From the NCBI GenBank assembly GCA_937894335.1, contig CALCRU010000025.1, positions 1-64,000 on the forward strand: DNA of 64,000 nucleotides. Reading direction: 5' to 3'. This stretch comes from an uncultured Treponema sp. GTDB taxonomy: Bacteria > Spirochaetota > Spirochaetia > Treponematales > Treponemataceae. The notes under the pieces are model-generated. The model did no database searches. It was not told the origin of the DNA and saw only the letters and a program-made list of their open reading frames with translations. Every line of letters starts with the position of its first letter. Positions within the stretch are counted from its first letter, which is position 1. A program made the translations under genes and the position numbers. Positions 1-8,255 of this stretch are shown piece by piece.

Positions 1-477
1 GGACAGATGAAAATCCAGCGATGCTGGTTTCATAAGACAGCGAATATTCTGGACAAAATGCCAAAGTCAGTTCAGAAAAAGGCGACGGAAATGATTCGGG
101 ACATGCACATGGCTGACACCAGAGAAAATGCGCTGAAAGCCTATGACAAGTTCATCGAAACTTTCGGTGCAAAATATGAAAAGGCGGTGGAAAATCTGAA
201 GAAGGACAAGGATGATTTGTTCCGGTTCTACGATTATCCCGCCGAACACTGGACTCATATAAGGACTTCAAATCCGATTGAGTCTACCTTCGCAACAGTC
301 CGTTTGAGACACAACTCGACGAAAGGGAACGGAACTGCAAAGGCAACTGAAGCTATGGCTTTTAAACTCTGCCAGCAGGCAGAAAAAGGCTGGCGGCGAT
401 TGAAGGGCTTTGAAAAGCTTGAACTTGTCGTCAAAGATATAAAATTTGAAAATGGTGAGTTGAAGGAAGCCGCTTAA
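1..477 (+). CDS. IS256-family transposase, C-terminal part (cut by window edge)
   Basis: The reading frame is open from the first base, so the N-terminal part lies outside the window. The visible part is the C-terminal portion of a DDE transposase of the IS256/Mutator type. Its signatures are an RCWFHK motif near the start, then FYDYPAEHW, RTSNPIES and FATVRLR, followed by FKLCQQAEKGWRRL. The second of these blocks carries the catalytic Glu of the family (family knowledge). The stop codon is followed by about 40 bp of likely insertion-sequence end and then by the remnant of a disrupted kinase gene. Whether the full element is intact cannot be judged. Confidence 0.9.
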   Translation, partial: GQMKIQRCWFHKTANILDKMPKSVQKKATEMIRDMHMADTRENALKAYDKFIETFGAKYEKAVENLKKDKDDLFRFYDYPAEHWTHIRTSNPIESTFATVRLRHNSTKGNGTAKATEAMAFKLCQQAEKGWRRLKGFEKLELVVKDIKFENGELKEAA

Positions 478-520
478 AACTTATGCCGGTTCAAACTTCA
501 ATCCACAACATTTGACAATT
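1..520 (+). mobile_element. Right end of an IS256-family insertion sequence
   Basis: The transposase frame ends at 477. The following bases up to about 519, ending in an ACATTTGACAAT-type string, resemble the terminal region of IS256-family elements. From about 522 the sequence reads as a histidine kinase, so the junction lies near 520. The exact inverted repeat and target duplication cannot be set because the left end is missing. Confidence 0.6.
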
Positions 521-521
521 T

Positions 522-863
522 CTCGAAGATGACTTGTCAAAGATTTTTGAAAGTTTTTCTCAGGTGGATTCTATGCGAAACCGCAATGTTGAAGGTACGG
601 GGCTTGGTCTTGCCATTGCATTAAAACTTCTTTCTTCTCAGGGTGTCACTCCTTCTGCTCTTGTTTCTGTCCAGTGCGCACGAATAAGGGAAGCAGTAAA
701 AAATCTTGACATGGATGCTCTGGAAGATGCCTGCCGCATTTTGCAAAGTTACAGCTACACTTCTGTAAAAAAAGATGCACTTGACCGTCTTACTGTGGCA
801 GTCCGTAACTTTGACATGGACGCATGTGCTTCTCTTGCGCAGAAACTTGATCCTGCGTTATAA
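522..863 (+). pseudogene. Remnant of a sensor histidine kinase gene
   Basis: The frame opens directly after the IS end and reads EDDLSKIFESFSQVD, then RNRNVEGTGLGLAIALKL. These are the F box and G2 box of a HATPase_c kinase domain. Only about 30 residues of that domain remain. The frame then passes abruptly, within LSSQGVTPSAL, into a helical C-terminal segment of about 70 residues (IREAVKNLDMDALEDACRIL and onward) that looks like the tail of a hybrid kinase. There is no ATG and no ribosome binding site, only a possible TTG at 534. I read it as a kinase gene broken by the insertion and by an internal deletion. Confidence 0.75.
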
Positions 864-898
864 TGCCTTACCCTTACAGTAAAATTCGGAGGAAGTGA

Positions 899-2152
899 AT
901 GAAGAGACTGTGCGTTTTTTTATCAGTGGTTTTTCTTGCCCTTAATCTGTGGGCATCTCCTGCAGCAGTTAATTTTGACAGCCTGCCAGATGACGAAGAA
1001 TTTAATTCCCTTCTGCTTGACTTTGGCAACGCCTACCAGTCAATCCGATACAGCAACATTCAGTATAAGGACGAAAAGAAAAGTCAGCTTGAAGCGGCAA
1101 AGGCTTTGTACGAAAAACTTAATGCACAGAAAACGCCCTCTTACGATGAAGAAGTTTTAAAGCTCCTTGTCATGCGATGTCTTTACAACTATGACGAAGT
1201 TACCGCTTCTCAGGTTGAGTCCGCCTTTGCAAAAATAAACAAAAAGTATCCCAAAAATGCAGAACATCACTGGGTCTACGGAAACTATCTTGTTTCGACA
1301 GGAAGAAGTTCTGAAGGAAAAGCCCAACTTGAGTCCTACATGAAGATGAAGGATTATCAGATTAGTCATTTCTTTTTGGAAGACTATGCATATTCTCAGT
1401 TTATGTGCGGAATGCCTTTGAACGCCTATTACACTCTTACCAACGGCGGAACAATTCCAGAGGCGTCTGTTAATCAGAGTATGCTTTCTTTGATTAAAAA
1501 CAACATAAAGGAAAGTTCCATAAAGGAAACTTATGAAGAAAAACAGGTGTGGAAAGTTTCTTCAAAAGAGTCTGACGGCTACAACTATGTCTACAGTACA
1601 ATGCTGGGAGTTTCGGTTCCCTGTAAGGGTGAGTGGGGATTTAATTGTTCTGCATTCTCTTCCCAGACTCCCGCGTTCTGCTTGCTTTCTCCATCCCTTA
1701 AATTAAAGAAGGAGGATGTGGGCATAAGCATTCTGGTTATGGCTTTTCCCGGCTCTTCTGATGTGGACTCTCTTAGAAAAAAATATACAGAAATGTTTTC
1801 CGCCGTGGAAGACGGTAAGGTTCAGGTTGACGGAATAGAATTCGAAAAATACGCTTACGAAGATTCTACAAAATACACGGACGAAAGAAATGGTGCCCTT
1901 GGATATTTTTACATTGCCAGTGTTCCTGCCAGTAAGAACGGAGGAGCAAGATGCGAGCATGAAATTAACTGGCAGAATGTCCTTCAGAATGATGGCACTG
2001 ATTCAGATACAAGATTCTTTAGAATGTCACCAGCTCAGAAACGCCTTGACCTTCCTGTCTGCTACCTTATCATAGTGGACTCCTGCACGGCCCTTAAAAA
2101 GGAAACCGACAGCCTTATGAAGGAAGTTCTTTCTAAAATCAAATTTGACTGA
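899..2152 (+). CDS. Secreted protein of unknown function, probable TPR-like N-terminal half
   Basis: A 417-residue protein preceded by a good ribosome binding site (GGAGGAAGTGA before ATG 899). Residues 1-20 form a typical signal peptide (MKRLCVFLSVVFLALNLWAS), so export to the periplasm or envelope is expected. Residues about 30-190 are helical and repetitive, with pairs of Ala/Tyr-rich helices as in TPR domains. The second half, from about 220, is a beta-rich region of no family I recognise. It lies between the kinase remnant and guaB and faces the same way. No function can be assigned. Confidence 0.8.
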   Translation: MKRLCVFLSVVFLALNLWASPAAVNFDSLPDDEEFNSLLLDFGNAYQSIRYSNIQYKDEKKSQLEAAKALYEKLNAQKTPSYDEEVLKLLVMRCLYNYDEVTASQVESAFAKINKKYPKNAEHHWVYGNYLVSTGRSSEGKAQLESYMKMKDYQISHFFLEDYAYSQFMCGMPLNAYYTLTNGGTIPEASVNQSMLSLIKNNIKESSIKETYEEKQVWKVSSKESDGYNYVYSTMLGVSVPCKGEWGFNCSAFSSQTPAFCLLSPSLKLKKEDVGISILVMAFPGSSDVDSLRKKYTEMFSAVEDGKVQVDGIEFEKYAYEDSTKYTDERNGALGYFYIASVPASKNGGARCEHEINWQNVLQNDGTDSDTRFFRMSPAQKRLDLPVCYLIIVDSCTALKKETDSLMKEVLSKIKFD

Positions 2153-2175
2153 CGGTGTCATTCTTTTTTAACCTA

Positions 2176-2204
2176 TTGTAAAAAAATTGCTTTTCCGCTA
2201 TACT
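2176..2204 (+). promoter_or_regulatory. Promoter of guaB
   Basis: A TTGTAA -35 box (2176-2181), a 17-bp spacer and a TATACT -10 box (2199-2204). The leader is about 45 nt and ends in an AGAGGT ribosome binding site before ATG 2255. Confidence 0.7.
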
Positions 2205-2254
2205 CTCTTATCGGTGCCCTGTAACCGATGTATATTTTGCAAAGAGGTTAGAAC

Positions 2255-3766
2255 ATGGCTTACTATTACGAAGAACCCTCCCACACATTCGGTGAGTATC
2301 TGTTGATTCCCGGTTATACTTCTGAGGATTGTATTCCCGAGAACGTCACCCTCCGCACACCCGTTACACGCTTTAACAAAAAGGCCGGCGAAAAATCTGA
2401 TTTGTACATGAACATTCCTATGGTCAGTGCCGTAATGCAGTCAGTTTCGGACGACAAAATGGCAATTGCCTTGGCCAAGGAAGGCGGCATCAGTTTTATT
2501 TATGGTTCACAGACAATAGAAGATCAGGCAGCTATGGTTGCTCGTGTTAAAAGTTATAAAGCTGGTTTTGTTACCAGTGATTCAAACATTCGTCCCGACC
2601 AGACTATTTCTGACCTGCTTGCACTTATTCAGCAGACGGGACATTCCACTGTTGCAGTTACCGCAGACGGTTCTGCTCACGGTAAACTTGAAGGCATCAT
2701 TACCGAAAGAGACTTCCGCATAGACCATGTTTCTCAGAATGCAAAAGTAAGCGAGTACATGACGCCTTTTAAAGATTTAATTACTGGACAGGATGGCATA
2801 ACTTTAAACGATGCAAACGACCTTATTTGGAAAAAGAAAGTAAATCAGCTTCCTGTTATTGATAAAAACGGTAACCTTGTTTCTCTTGTTTTCAGAAAAG
2901 ATTTTGATTCCGCAGTTGTTCATCCTAATGAACTGCATGATGCAAAACATCGTTACATTGTTGGTGCTGGCATTAACACTCGTGATTATATGGAAAGAGT
3001 TCCTAAACTGCTTGAAGCCGGTGTTGACCTTCTGTGTCTTGACTCAAGTGAAGGTTACAGTGAGTGGCAGGCTCGAGCTTTGCATGATATTCATGAAAAG
3101 TTTGGCAAGAATGTAAAAGTTGGTGCTGGTAATGTTGTTGACCGCGATGGCTTTATGTTCCTTGCAGAAAATGGTGCAGACTTTGTTAAAATAGGAATTG
3201 GCGGCGGTTCCATTTGTATTACTCGTGAACAAAAAGGTATTGGTCGTGGTCAGGCAACAGCTACTATTGAAGTTGCAAAAGCCCGTGACGAATACTACGC
3301 AAAGACAGGCATTTATGTTCCTATTTGTTCTGATGGCGGAATTGTTCATGATTACCACATTACCCTTGCTTTGGCTATGGGTGCCGATTTTGTTATGCTG
3401 GGCCGCTACTTTGCTCGCTTTGACGAAAGCCCCACAAACAAACTGGTTGTTAACGGCAACTATGTTAAAGAATACTGGGGAGAAGGTAGTAACCGTGCTC
3501 GTAACTGGCAGCGTTATGATCTTGGTGGAAAAAAAGGCATGGCCTTTGAAGAAGGTGTAGACAGTTATGTTCCTTACGCCGGACATTTGCACGATGGCGT
3601 TGCACTAACTATCAGTAAAGTTGTTCACACTATGTGTAACTGTGGCGCTCTAAGCATTCCCGAACTGCAGGAAAAGGCAAAGATAACCCTCGTGTCTGCC
3701 GTTACAGTTCAGGAAAGTGGGGCACATGATGTAACTGTTAAGAACACATCAATCCGTGCGGAATAA
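2255..3766 (+). CDS. guaB: Inosine-5'-monophosphate dehydrogenase
   Basis: A 503-residue IMP dehydrogenase that oxidises IMP to XMP with NAD+, the committed step of GMP synthesis in the cytoplasm. The N-terminal barrel part carries [12 protein letters not shown]. Two CBS domains follow at about residues 100-220, including [10 protein letters not shown] and [13 protein letters not shown]. The catalytic loop reads [17 protein letters not shown], with the nucleophilic cysteine at position 321. SDGGI and the flap region with [11 protein letters not shown] follow. Length is normal for the family. It has its own promoter and lies upstream of purA, so the two branches from IMP (to GMP and to AMP) are adjacent. 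Confidence 0.97.
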   Translation: MAYYYEEPSHTFGEYLLIPGYTSEDCIPENVTLRTPVTRFNKKAGEKSDLYMNIPMVSAVMQSVSDDKMAIALAKEGGISFIYGSQTIEDQAAMVARVKSYKAGFVTSDSNIRPDQTISDLLALIQQTGHSTVAVTADGSAHGKLEGIITERDFRIDHVSQNAKVSEYMTPFKDLITGQDGITLNDANDLIWKKKVNQLPVIDKNGNLVSLVFRKDFDSAVVHPNELHDAKHRYIVGAGINTRDYMERVPKLLEAGVDLLCLDSSEGYSEWQARALHDIHEKFGKNVKVGAGNVVDRDGFMFLAENGADFVKIGIGGGSICITREQKGIGRGQATATIEVAKARDEYYAKTGIYVPICSDGGIVHDYHITLALAMGADFVMLGRYFARFDESPTNKLVVNGNYVKEYWGEGSNRARNWQRYDLGGKKGMAFEEGVDSYVPYAGHLHDGVALTISKVVHTMCNCGALSIPELQEKAKITLVSAVTVQESGAHDVTVKNTSIRAE

Positions 3767-3771
3767 GTTCG

Positions 3772-3818
3772 CGAGTTTTTGCTGTGCAAAAACTCGTAGA
3801 GAATTGCGCAGCAATTCT
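3772..3818. repeat. Two tandem palindromes after the guaB stop
   Basis: The first is a perfect 11-bp stem (CGAGTTTTTGC, 3772-3782, with GCAAAAACTCG, 3786-3796) and a 3-nt loop. The second is an 8-bp stem (AGAATTGC, 3800-3807, with GCAATTCT, 3811-3818). Neither is followed by a clear T-run, so they look like 3'-end or processing structures rather than ordinary terminators. Confidence 0.7.
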
Positions 3819-3876
3819 TCGTGCCCATGATGTAATAAAGAGACATAACATTTTTGTTGTGTTTGTAGGAGATAAA

Positions 3877-5409
3877 ATGAAAACCGTAATTATTGGTGCC
3901 CAGTGGGGTGATGAAGGAAAAGGTAAAATTGTAGATTACCTTGCCGAAGATGCTCAGTATGTAGTGCGCTATTCTGGTGGACCTAACGCTGGACACACTA
4001 TTGTTGTAGACGGAAAACAGTATGCACTGCATCAAGTTCCCTCTGGAATTCTGTATGCTGACAAAAAAGTGTACTTGGGTGCCGGTATGGTTATTGATCC
4101 TGAAGCATTGTTTAACGAGCTTCAGATGCTCAAAGACAATGGCATTAACTGGGAAGGCCGTGTATTTATTTCTGACCGCGCTCATATTATTCTTCCTAAA
4201 TACCGCCAGATGGATAAAGATCGTGATGCTGCTCGTCCTCGTCCCATTGGAACAACAGGTCGTGGCATTGGTATTACCTATGGTGAAAAAGCAAACCGTG
4301 ATGGTCTTCGTCTTGCAGATCTTGACTGGAAAGAAAAGATGGCAGAATACACTGGCGAAGACAAAGCTTATCTTGATAAATACAAAGACCGCTTGCTTTC
4401 AATGCGTGTAGATTTGACTGCAGAAATGTGGGCTCATCGCAAGGAGAACATTCTGTTTGAAGGCGCACAGGGTGCAATGCTTGACATAGATAGCGGAACT
4501 TATCCCTATGTAAGTTCTGGTCCCTCTTGTGCCGCTGGTGCTGCTGTAGGAAGTGGAATTGGTCCTCACGATTTGGACTGCATTCTTGGTGTATTTAAAG
4601 CCTATGAAACTCGTGTTGGAAACGGTCCTATGCCTAGCGAGTTCAATAACGAAAGCGAAGGTGAATTGTGCGAGTATGTTCGTAAGACAGGCCGTGAGTA
4701 TGGCGTTACTACAGGTCGTGCTCGCCGTTGCGGTTACCTTGATTTGGTTGCCCTGCGCTATGCATGTCGTGTTAACTCACTTGACGGTTTGGTTTTAACT
4801 CACCTTGACATCTACGACGACATGGATCAGATTGAAGCTTGTGTTGCTTATGACATTGACGGAAAAATCGTTACAGACTTCCCCGCAAATGTTGAAGCAA
4901 TGAATAAAGCAAAGCCTATTCTTGAAAAGTTTGACGGATGGAAAACTCCTCTTAAAGCAGTTAAGAGTTATGCAAAGCTTCCTCAGAATGCAAAGAATTA
5001 CATTGAGTTTATTGAAGACTTCTGCGGAACTCCTGTTACAATAATCAGTGTTGGTTACGAGCGTGACGAAACATTTATCCGTTCAAATCCTTGGAAAAAA
5101 GCCGTTGCACTTAAGACAAAGGTTGTGGTAAAGGAAACTGCCGCAAAGACTAAAAAGACTGCAAAGAAGACAGCCGAAAAGGTAAGCAGTTCAAAAACTG
5201 CTGCAAAGGCAAAGAATGCTGTAAAGAAAACTGCTTCCAAGGTTGCTTCTTCAAAGACTGTTGCAAAGGCTAAGACTGCTGTAAAAAAGACAGCTACCAA
5301 GGTAAAGACAACCGCAAAAAGTGCAGGAGCAAAGGCTTCCGTAAAGGCTAAGACCGCCGCAAAGAAAGTTAGCGCAACGGTAAAGTCTAAGGCCAAGTCT
5401 AAGAAATAG
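3877..5409 (+). CDS. purA: Adenylosuccinate synthetase with a Lys/Ala-rich histone-like C-terminal tail
   Basis: This enzyme joins IMP and aspartate with GTP hydrolysis, the first step from IMP to AMP. The chosen start is ATG 3877, preceded by TAGGAG; the open frame extends upstream but without support. Residues 7-17 read GAQWGDEGKGK, the GTP-binding P-loop, and PNAGHT, FEGAQGAMLD, GVTTGRARRCGYLD and the rest of a normal enzyme follow to about residue 404. An extra tail of about 100 residues (nt 5098-5406) is made almost only of Lys, Ala, Thr, Val and Ser, with KKTA and KAK motifs. It includes two near-identical 20-residue units at 5188-5247 and 5248-5307. Such tails occur on histone H1-like DNA-binding proteins and are not usual for PurA. 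Confidence 0.95.
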   Translation: MKTVIIGAQWGDEGKGKIVDYLAEDAQYVVRYSGGPNAGHTIVVDGKQYALHQVPSGILYADKKVYLGAGMVIDPEALFNELQMLKDNGINWEGRVFISDRAHIILPKYRQMDKDRDAARPRPIGTTGRGIGITYGEKANRDGLRLADLDWKEKMAEYTGEDKAYLDKYKDRLLSMRVDLTAEMWAHRKENILFEGAQGAMLDIDSGTYPYVSSGPSCAAGAAVGSGIGPHDLDCILGVFKAYETRVGNGPMPSEFNNESEGELCEYVRKTGREYGVTTGRARRCGYLDLVALRYACRVNSLDGLVLTHLDIYDDMDQIEACVAYDIDGKIVTDFPANVEAMNKAKPILEKFDGWKTPLKAVKSYAKLPQNAKNYIEFIEDFCGTPVTIISVGYERDETFIRSNPWKKAVALKTKVVVKETAAKTKKTAKKTAEKVSSSKTAAKAKNAVKKTASKVASSKTVAKAKTAVKKTATKVKTTAKSAGAKASVKAKTAAKKVSATVKSKAKSKK

Positions 5410-5432
5410 TCCTGCTTTTAAATGCGAAAGAG

Positions 5433-5497
5433 AGTCTGCCGTAAAATTTTTCTGCTACAAAAGTTGTGGTGGAAGAGTTTTAGGCAGACTTTTTTTT
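5433..5497 (+). terminator. Terminator of purA with a long structured stem
   Basis: AGTCTGCC (5433-5440) pairs with GGCAGACT (5483-5490). The stem extends inward through TAAAA/TTTTA past a bulged G, and an inner CTACAA/TTGTGG hairpin caps it. A run of eight T follows at 5490-5497. Confidence 0.75.
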
Positions 5498-5530
5498 ATG
5501 CAAGGATGCGACACTTATCATAAAAATCGC

Positions 5531-5562
5531 CCAGTTAGCAAACAGGGCACCCAGTTAGCACA
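5531..5562 (-). terminator. Possible weak terminator of murD, with a short direct repeat
   Basis: CCCAGTTAGCA occurs twice, about 20 bp apart, between purA and murD. Read on the minus strand, GCCC and GGGC flank a 12-nt loop and are followed by GATTTTT, a weak terminator-like shape. Low certainty. Confidence 0.3.
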
Positions 5563-5577
5563 AGAAACATCACTTTA

Positions 5578-7104
5578 TCATGCAAAGAGTTCACAAACAG
5601 CAGCCTTGAATTTTGTTCCCCGGTCAAACTCGTTTGCAAACATTCCAAAGCTAGTTGCTCCAGGAGAAAACACCACTATGGCGTCTTCTGCAAGAGTGGC
5701 AATTTTCTGTTTAAGGGAAGAAAGCAGTTCTTCTAGAGATGTGCTGGGTAAGTCGGTATGTATTCCTTTTTTGTTAAGAAGAGAAATCAACTTGTCAGTA
5801 CCTGTTCCCGAAAGAGTAAGTAGCGAAAGATTTTTATGCTCTTCTTCAAGAAAATCTGCAAGGGGGGTAAAGTCCAGTTCCTTGTCTGTTCCGCCGGTAA
5901 GCAAGAAAAGCTTTTTATTTTCGTCAAAGGATTTTGCCGCCGCAAGTGCCGCCTCTGGAACTGTAGATGCACTGTCGTTATAAAAGTGAATGACTGCTCC
6001 ACCAGCTGTTTTCCAGTCGTGAAAATGCTCAAGCCGGTGTTCTATTCCTGGCCATTTGGAAAGTGTGTCTTTTATGGATTCTGCAGAAATTCCCATAAGG
6101 CGCATGACCAGTGCCGCATTAAGAACATTTGCCCTAATGTGGTTTCCGGGAACTGCCAGTTCCTTTATGAGACATTCTGTTTTTCCTCCAAGAGAAGCAA
6201 ATCCCATTTCACCGTCAAGGTAAACTCCCTCTGTGTTTTGAGGCAGAGGCTTTCGTGAATAGCGCAGGACATTTGCATTTGTTTCGCTTGCAAACTCGTC
6301 TCCCCAACAGGTGCAGGACTCTTTTGGAGAAGTGCATTCCGTTGCATAACCGTCTGCATCAGCGTCAAGAATTGTGTAGTCGCTCTTTGTTTGGTCGGCA
6401 TAGATTAGTTTTTTATCAGCAACATAAAGTTTCATGGAGCCGTAAAAATTCTGATGATCAGGAACGATTTTGGTAATGACAGAAATCTTTGGCTTTAAAA
6501 CTTTTCTTCCCCTTAGGTCTCTTAACTGCCAACTTGAAAGTTCCAGTACTACGGGTGTGCTTTCATCAGTCTGGTCTAAAAATGTAAGAGGACTTACTGT
6601 AATGTTTCCGCCTAAGAATGCCTTGAATCCTGAATTTTTTAGTCCGTAGTAAATTGCACTTACGGTACTTGATTTTCCCTTGCTTCCTGTTACTGCAATT
6701 ACAGGTGCCTTTGTAAAGTAAAGAAAAATGCTCAGGTCTGTTTCAATTGCCTTTGCAAGGGAAAGAAATTTGTTGCCTTCAAATTTTACTCCGGGATTTT
6801 TTATTACGCAGTCTGCCGAAGAAAAATCTTCTTCTCTGTGCTGCCCCAGAACATATGTAAGGCGCGACTTGTCTACAGTGCAGTCTGCATTTAGTCGGTT
6901 TATTGTTGCAGAAAGCTGTTCTGCAGACTTCATGTCGGTAACGGTAACAGTTGCTCCGTGCTTTAAAAAAAAGCGTACGCATGCTTCTCCGCCACCGTTT
7001 AATCCCAACCCCATGATTGTAATTTTTTTGCCCCTAATGTCTTCTAAAGATTTGAAGGTGCATCCTTCTTTATAGACATGGGGATTTTCCATTGTGCCTG
7101 CCAT
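5578..7104 (-). CDS. murD: UDP-N-acetylmuramoylalanine--D-glutamate ligase
   Basis: A 508-residue Mur ligase that adds D-glutamate to UDP-MurNAc-L-Ala in the cytoplasm during peptidoglycan synthesis. The N-terminal Rossmann part reads KITIMGLGLNGGGEACVRFF. The ATP-binding loop reads VTGSKGKSSTVSAI, followed by ELSSWQL. The C-terminal domain carries GIEHRLEHF and NDSASTVPEA, and the protein ends in FSPGATSFGMFANEFDRG, all typical of MurD. The start at 7104 has an AGGAAA ribosome binding site. It is the last gene of the murE-ddl-murD operon and is somewhat longer than the 440-450 residues usual for MurD. Confidence 0.95.
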   Translation of the reverse strand: MAGTMENPHVYKEGCTFKSLEDIRGKKITIMGLGLNGGGEACVRFFLKHGATVTVTDMKSAEQLSATINRLNADCTVDKSRLTYVLGQHREEDFSSADCVIKNPGVKFEGNKFLSLAKAIETDLSIFLYFTKAPVIAVTGSKGKSSTVSAIYYGLKNSGFKAFLGGNITVSPLTFLDQTDESTPVVLELSSWQLRDLRGRKVLKPKISVITKIVPDHQNFYGSMKLYVADKKLIYADQTKSDYTILDADADGYATECTSPKESCTCWGDEFASETNANVLRYSRKPLPQNTEGVYLDGEMGFASLGGKTECLIKELAVPGNHIRANVLNAALVMRLMGISAESIKDTLSKWPGIEHRLEHFHDWKTAGGAVIHFYNDSASTVPEAALAAAKSFDENKKLFLLTGGTDKELDFTPLADFLEEEHKNLSLLTLSGTGTDKLISLLNKKGIHTDLPSTSLEELLSSLKQKIATLAEDAIVVFSPGATSFGMFANEFDRGTKFKAAVCELFA

Positions 7105-7121
7105 GGTTTGTTTCCTTTTTT

Positions 7122-8255
7122 TTAAGTTCTACTTGTCCTAAGTGCGTTCTTTGCCTTATAACTTGCCAGAGCCTGCAAAAACAGTTTTTCAAGAAGATTT
7201 GTAAAGCTTAAGTTTTCAGATTCGCACATTTTCGGGAACATGCTTATGGAAGTAAATCCGGGAATAGTGTTTATTTCGTTAAGGTAAAGCGAACCGTCAG
7301 ACCGGCTTATGAAAAAGTCTACGCGAGAAAGTCCTGAAGCGTTTACAGCCTTGTAAGCCTTAAGGGCCATGCTACGGATTTTTTCTGTTAGTTCGGGAGT
7401 GATTTCTGCAGGAATCTTTAACTCGGCTCCATCAGGGTCGTTGTATTTTGCATCGTAGTCGTAGAATGTGTGCTTGGGAACAATTTCTCCAGGTCCGTAA
7501 GCGGTAAGAAGAGTTTCTGGCTTTGAAGGATCATAGGTTACGCTGTTGCCTGTTACAGAACATTCTACTTCGCGAGCGTCAATTGCTTTTTCTACAAGGA
7601 CCTTGTTGTCCCACTGAAATGCTTCCATAAGTGCAAAGGAAAGTTCTCTTTCGTTAGTTGCCTTTGAGGCACCGTCGCTTGAGCCTGCTGAACAGGGTTT
7701 TACAAAGAGGGGAAATCCAAAAGTGTCTATTGCAAGCTGAACTTTTTTGTCGTAGGAAGAACTGTCGTTTATGTCTGCACGGGTAATGCACAGTGACGGT
7801 ACAACAGGAAGACCTGCATGTTCCCAAAGAATTTTTGTTTCTTCCTTGTCCATTGTTGCGGCCGAAGCAAAAACTCCGCATCCCACATAGGGAACATTTG
7901 CAATTTCAAGCAGTCCCTGAACTGTTCCGTCTTCGCCAAATGTTCCGTGGAGAATTGGAAGCACTACATCGGCAGGAATTACTTTTTTGTTTACATAGAA
8001 AGCACCGCTGCATCCTCCGCCAGGAATAATGCTTACTCTGTTTTTTTCTTCCGCATGAACCTGAAGGGTTGCCGTTTTATCTTTGCAGATTCTTTCCAGT
8101 TCGGCTTTTTCTTCTGCGTACCATGCGCCGTATTTTGTTACAGAAATAAGATGTACGGTATGCTCAGGGCTTATGTTTCTTGCTACAGATGAAGCGCTTA
8201 CCAAAGATATTTCGTGTTCGCCAGACTTTCCGCCGTATAAAAGTACAATGTTCAT
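7122..8255 (-). CDS. ddl: D-alanine--D-alanine ligase
   Basis: A 377-residue ATP-grasp enzyme that makes the D-Ala-D-Ala dipeptide for peptidoglycan. It opens with MNIVLLYGGKSGEHEISLVSA, the substrate-binding segment of the family. HGTFGEDGTVQGLLE, GFPLFVKPCSAGSSDG and the C-terminal metal and phosphate residues in LYLNEINTIPGFT follow. Its start codon overlaps the murE stop as ATGA (8252-8255), and murD begins 17 nt after its stop, so the three genes are translationally linked. The family's length and motif order are complete. Confidence 0.96.
   Translation of the reverse strand: MNIVLLYGGKSGEHEISLVSASSVARNISPEHTVHLISVTKYGAWYAEEKAELERICKDKTATLQVHAEEKNRVSIIPGGGCSGAFYVNKKVIPADVVLPILHGTFGEDGTVQGLLEIANVPYVGCGVFASAATMDKEETKILWEHAGLPVVPSLCITRADINDSSSYDKKVQLAIDTFGFPLFVKPCSAGSSDGASKATNERELSFALMEAFQWDNKVLVEKAIDAREVECSVTGNSVTYDPSKPETLLTAYGPGEIVPKHTFYDYDAKYNDPDGAELKIPAEITPELTEKIRSMALKAYKAVNASGLSRVDFFISRSDGSLYLNEINTIPGFTSISMFPKMCESENLSFTNLLEKLFLQALASYKAKNALRTSRT

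Noticed and set aside
3044..3592. 182-residue antisense frame opposite guaB
   Set aside because: A shadow of guaB codon usage, with low-complexity Asn/Thr-rich sequence and no initiation signal.
5055..5396. Ala/Phe/Val-rich frame opposite the purA tail, resembling a membrane protein
   Set aside because: It is the complement of the Lys/Ala repeat and has no independent support.
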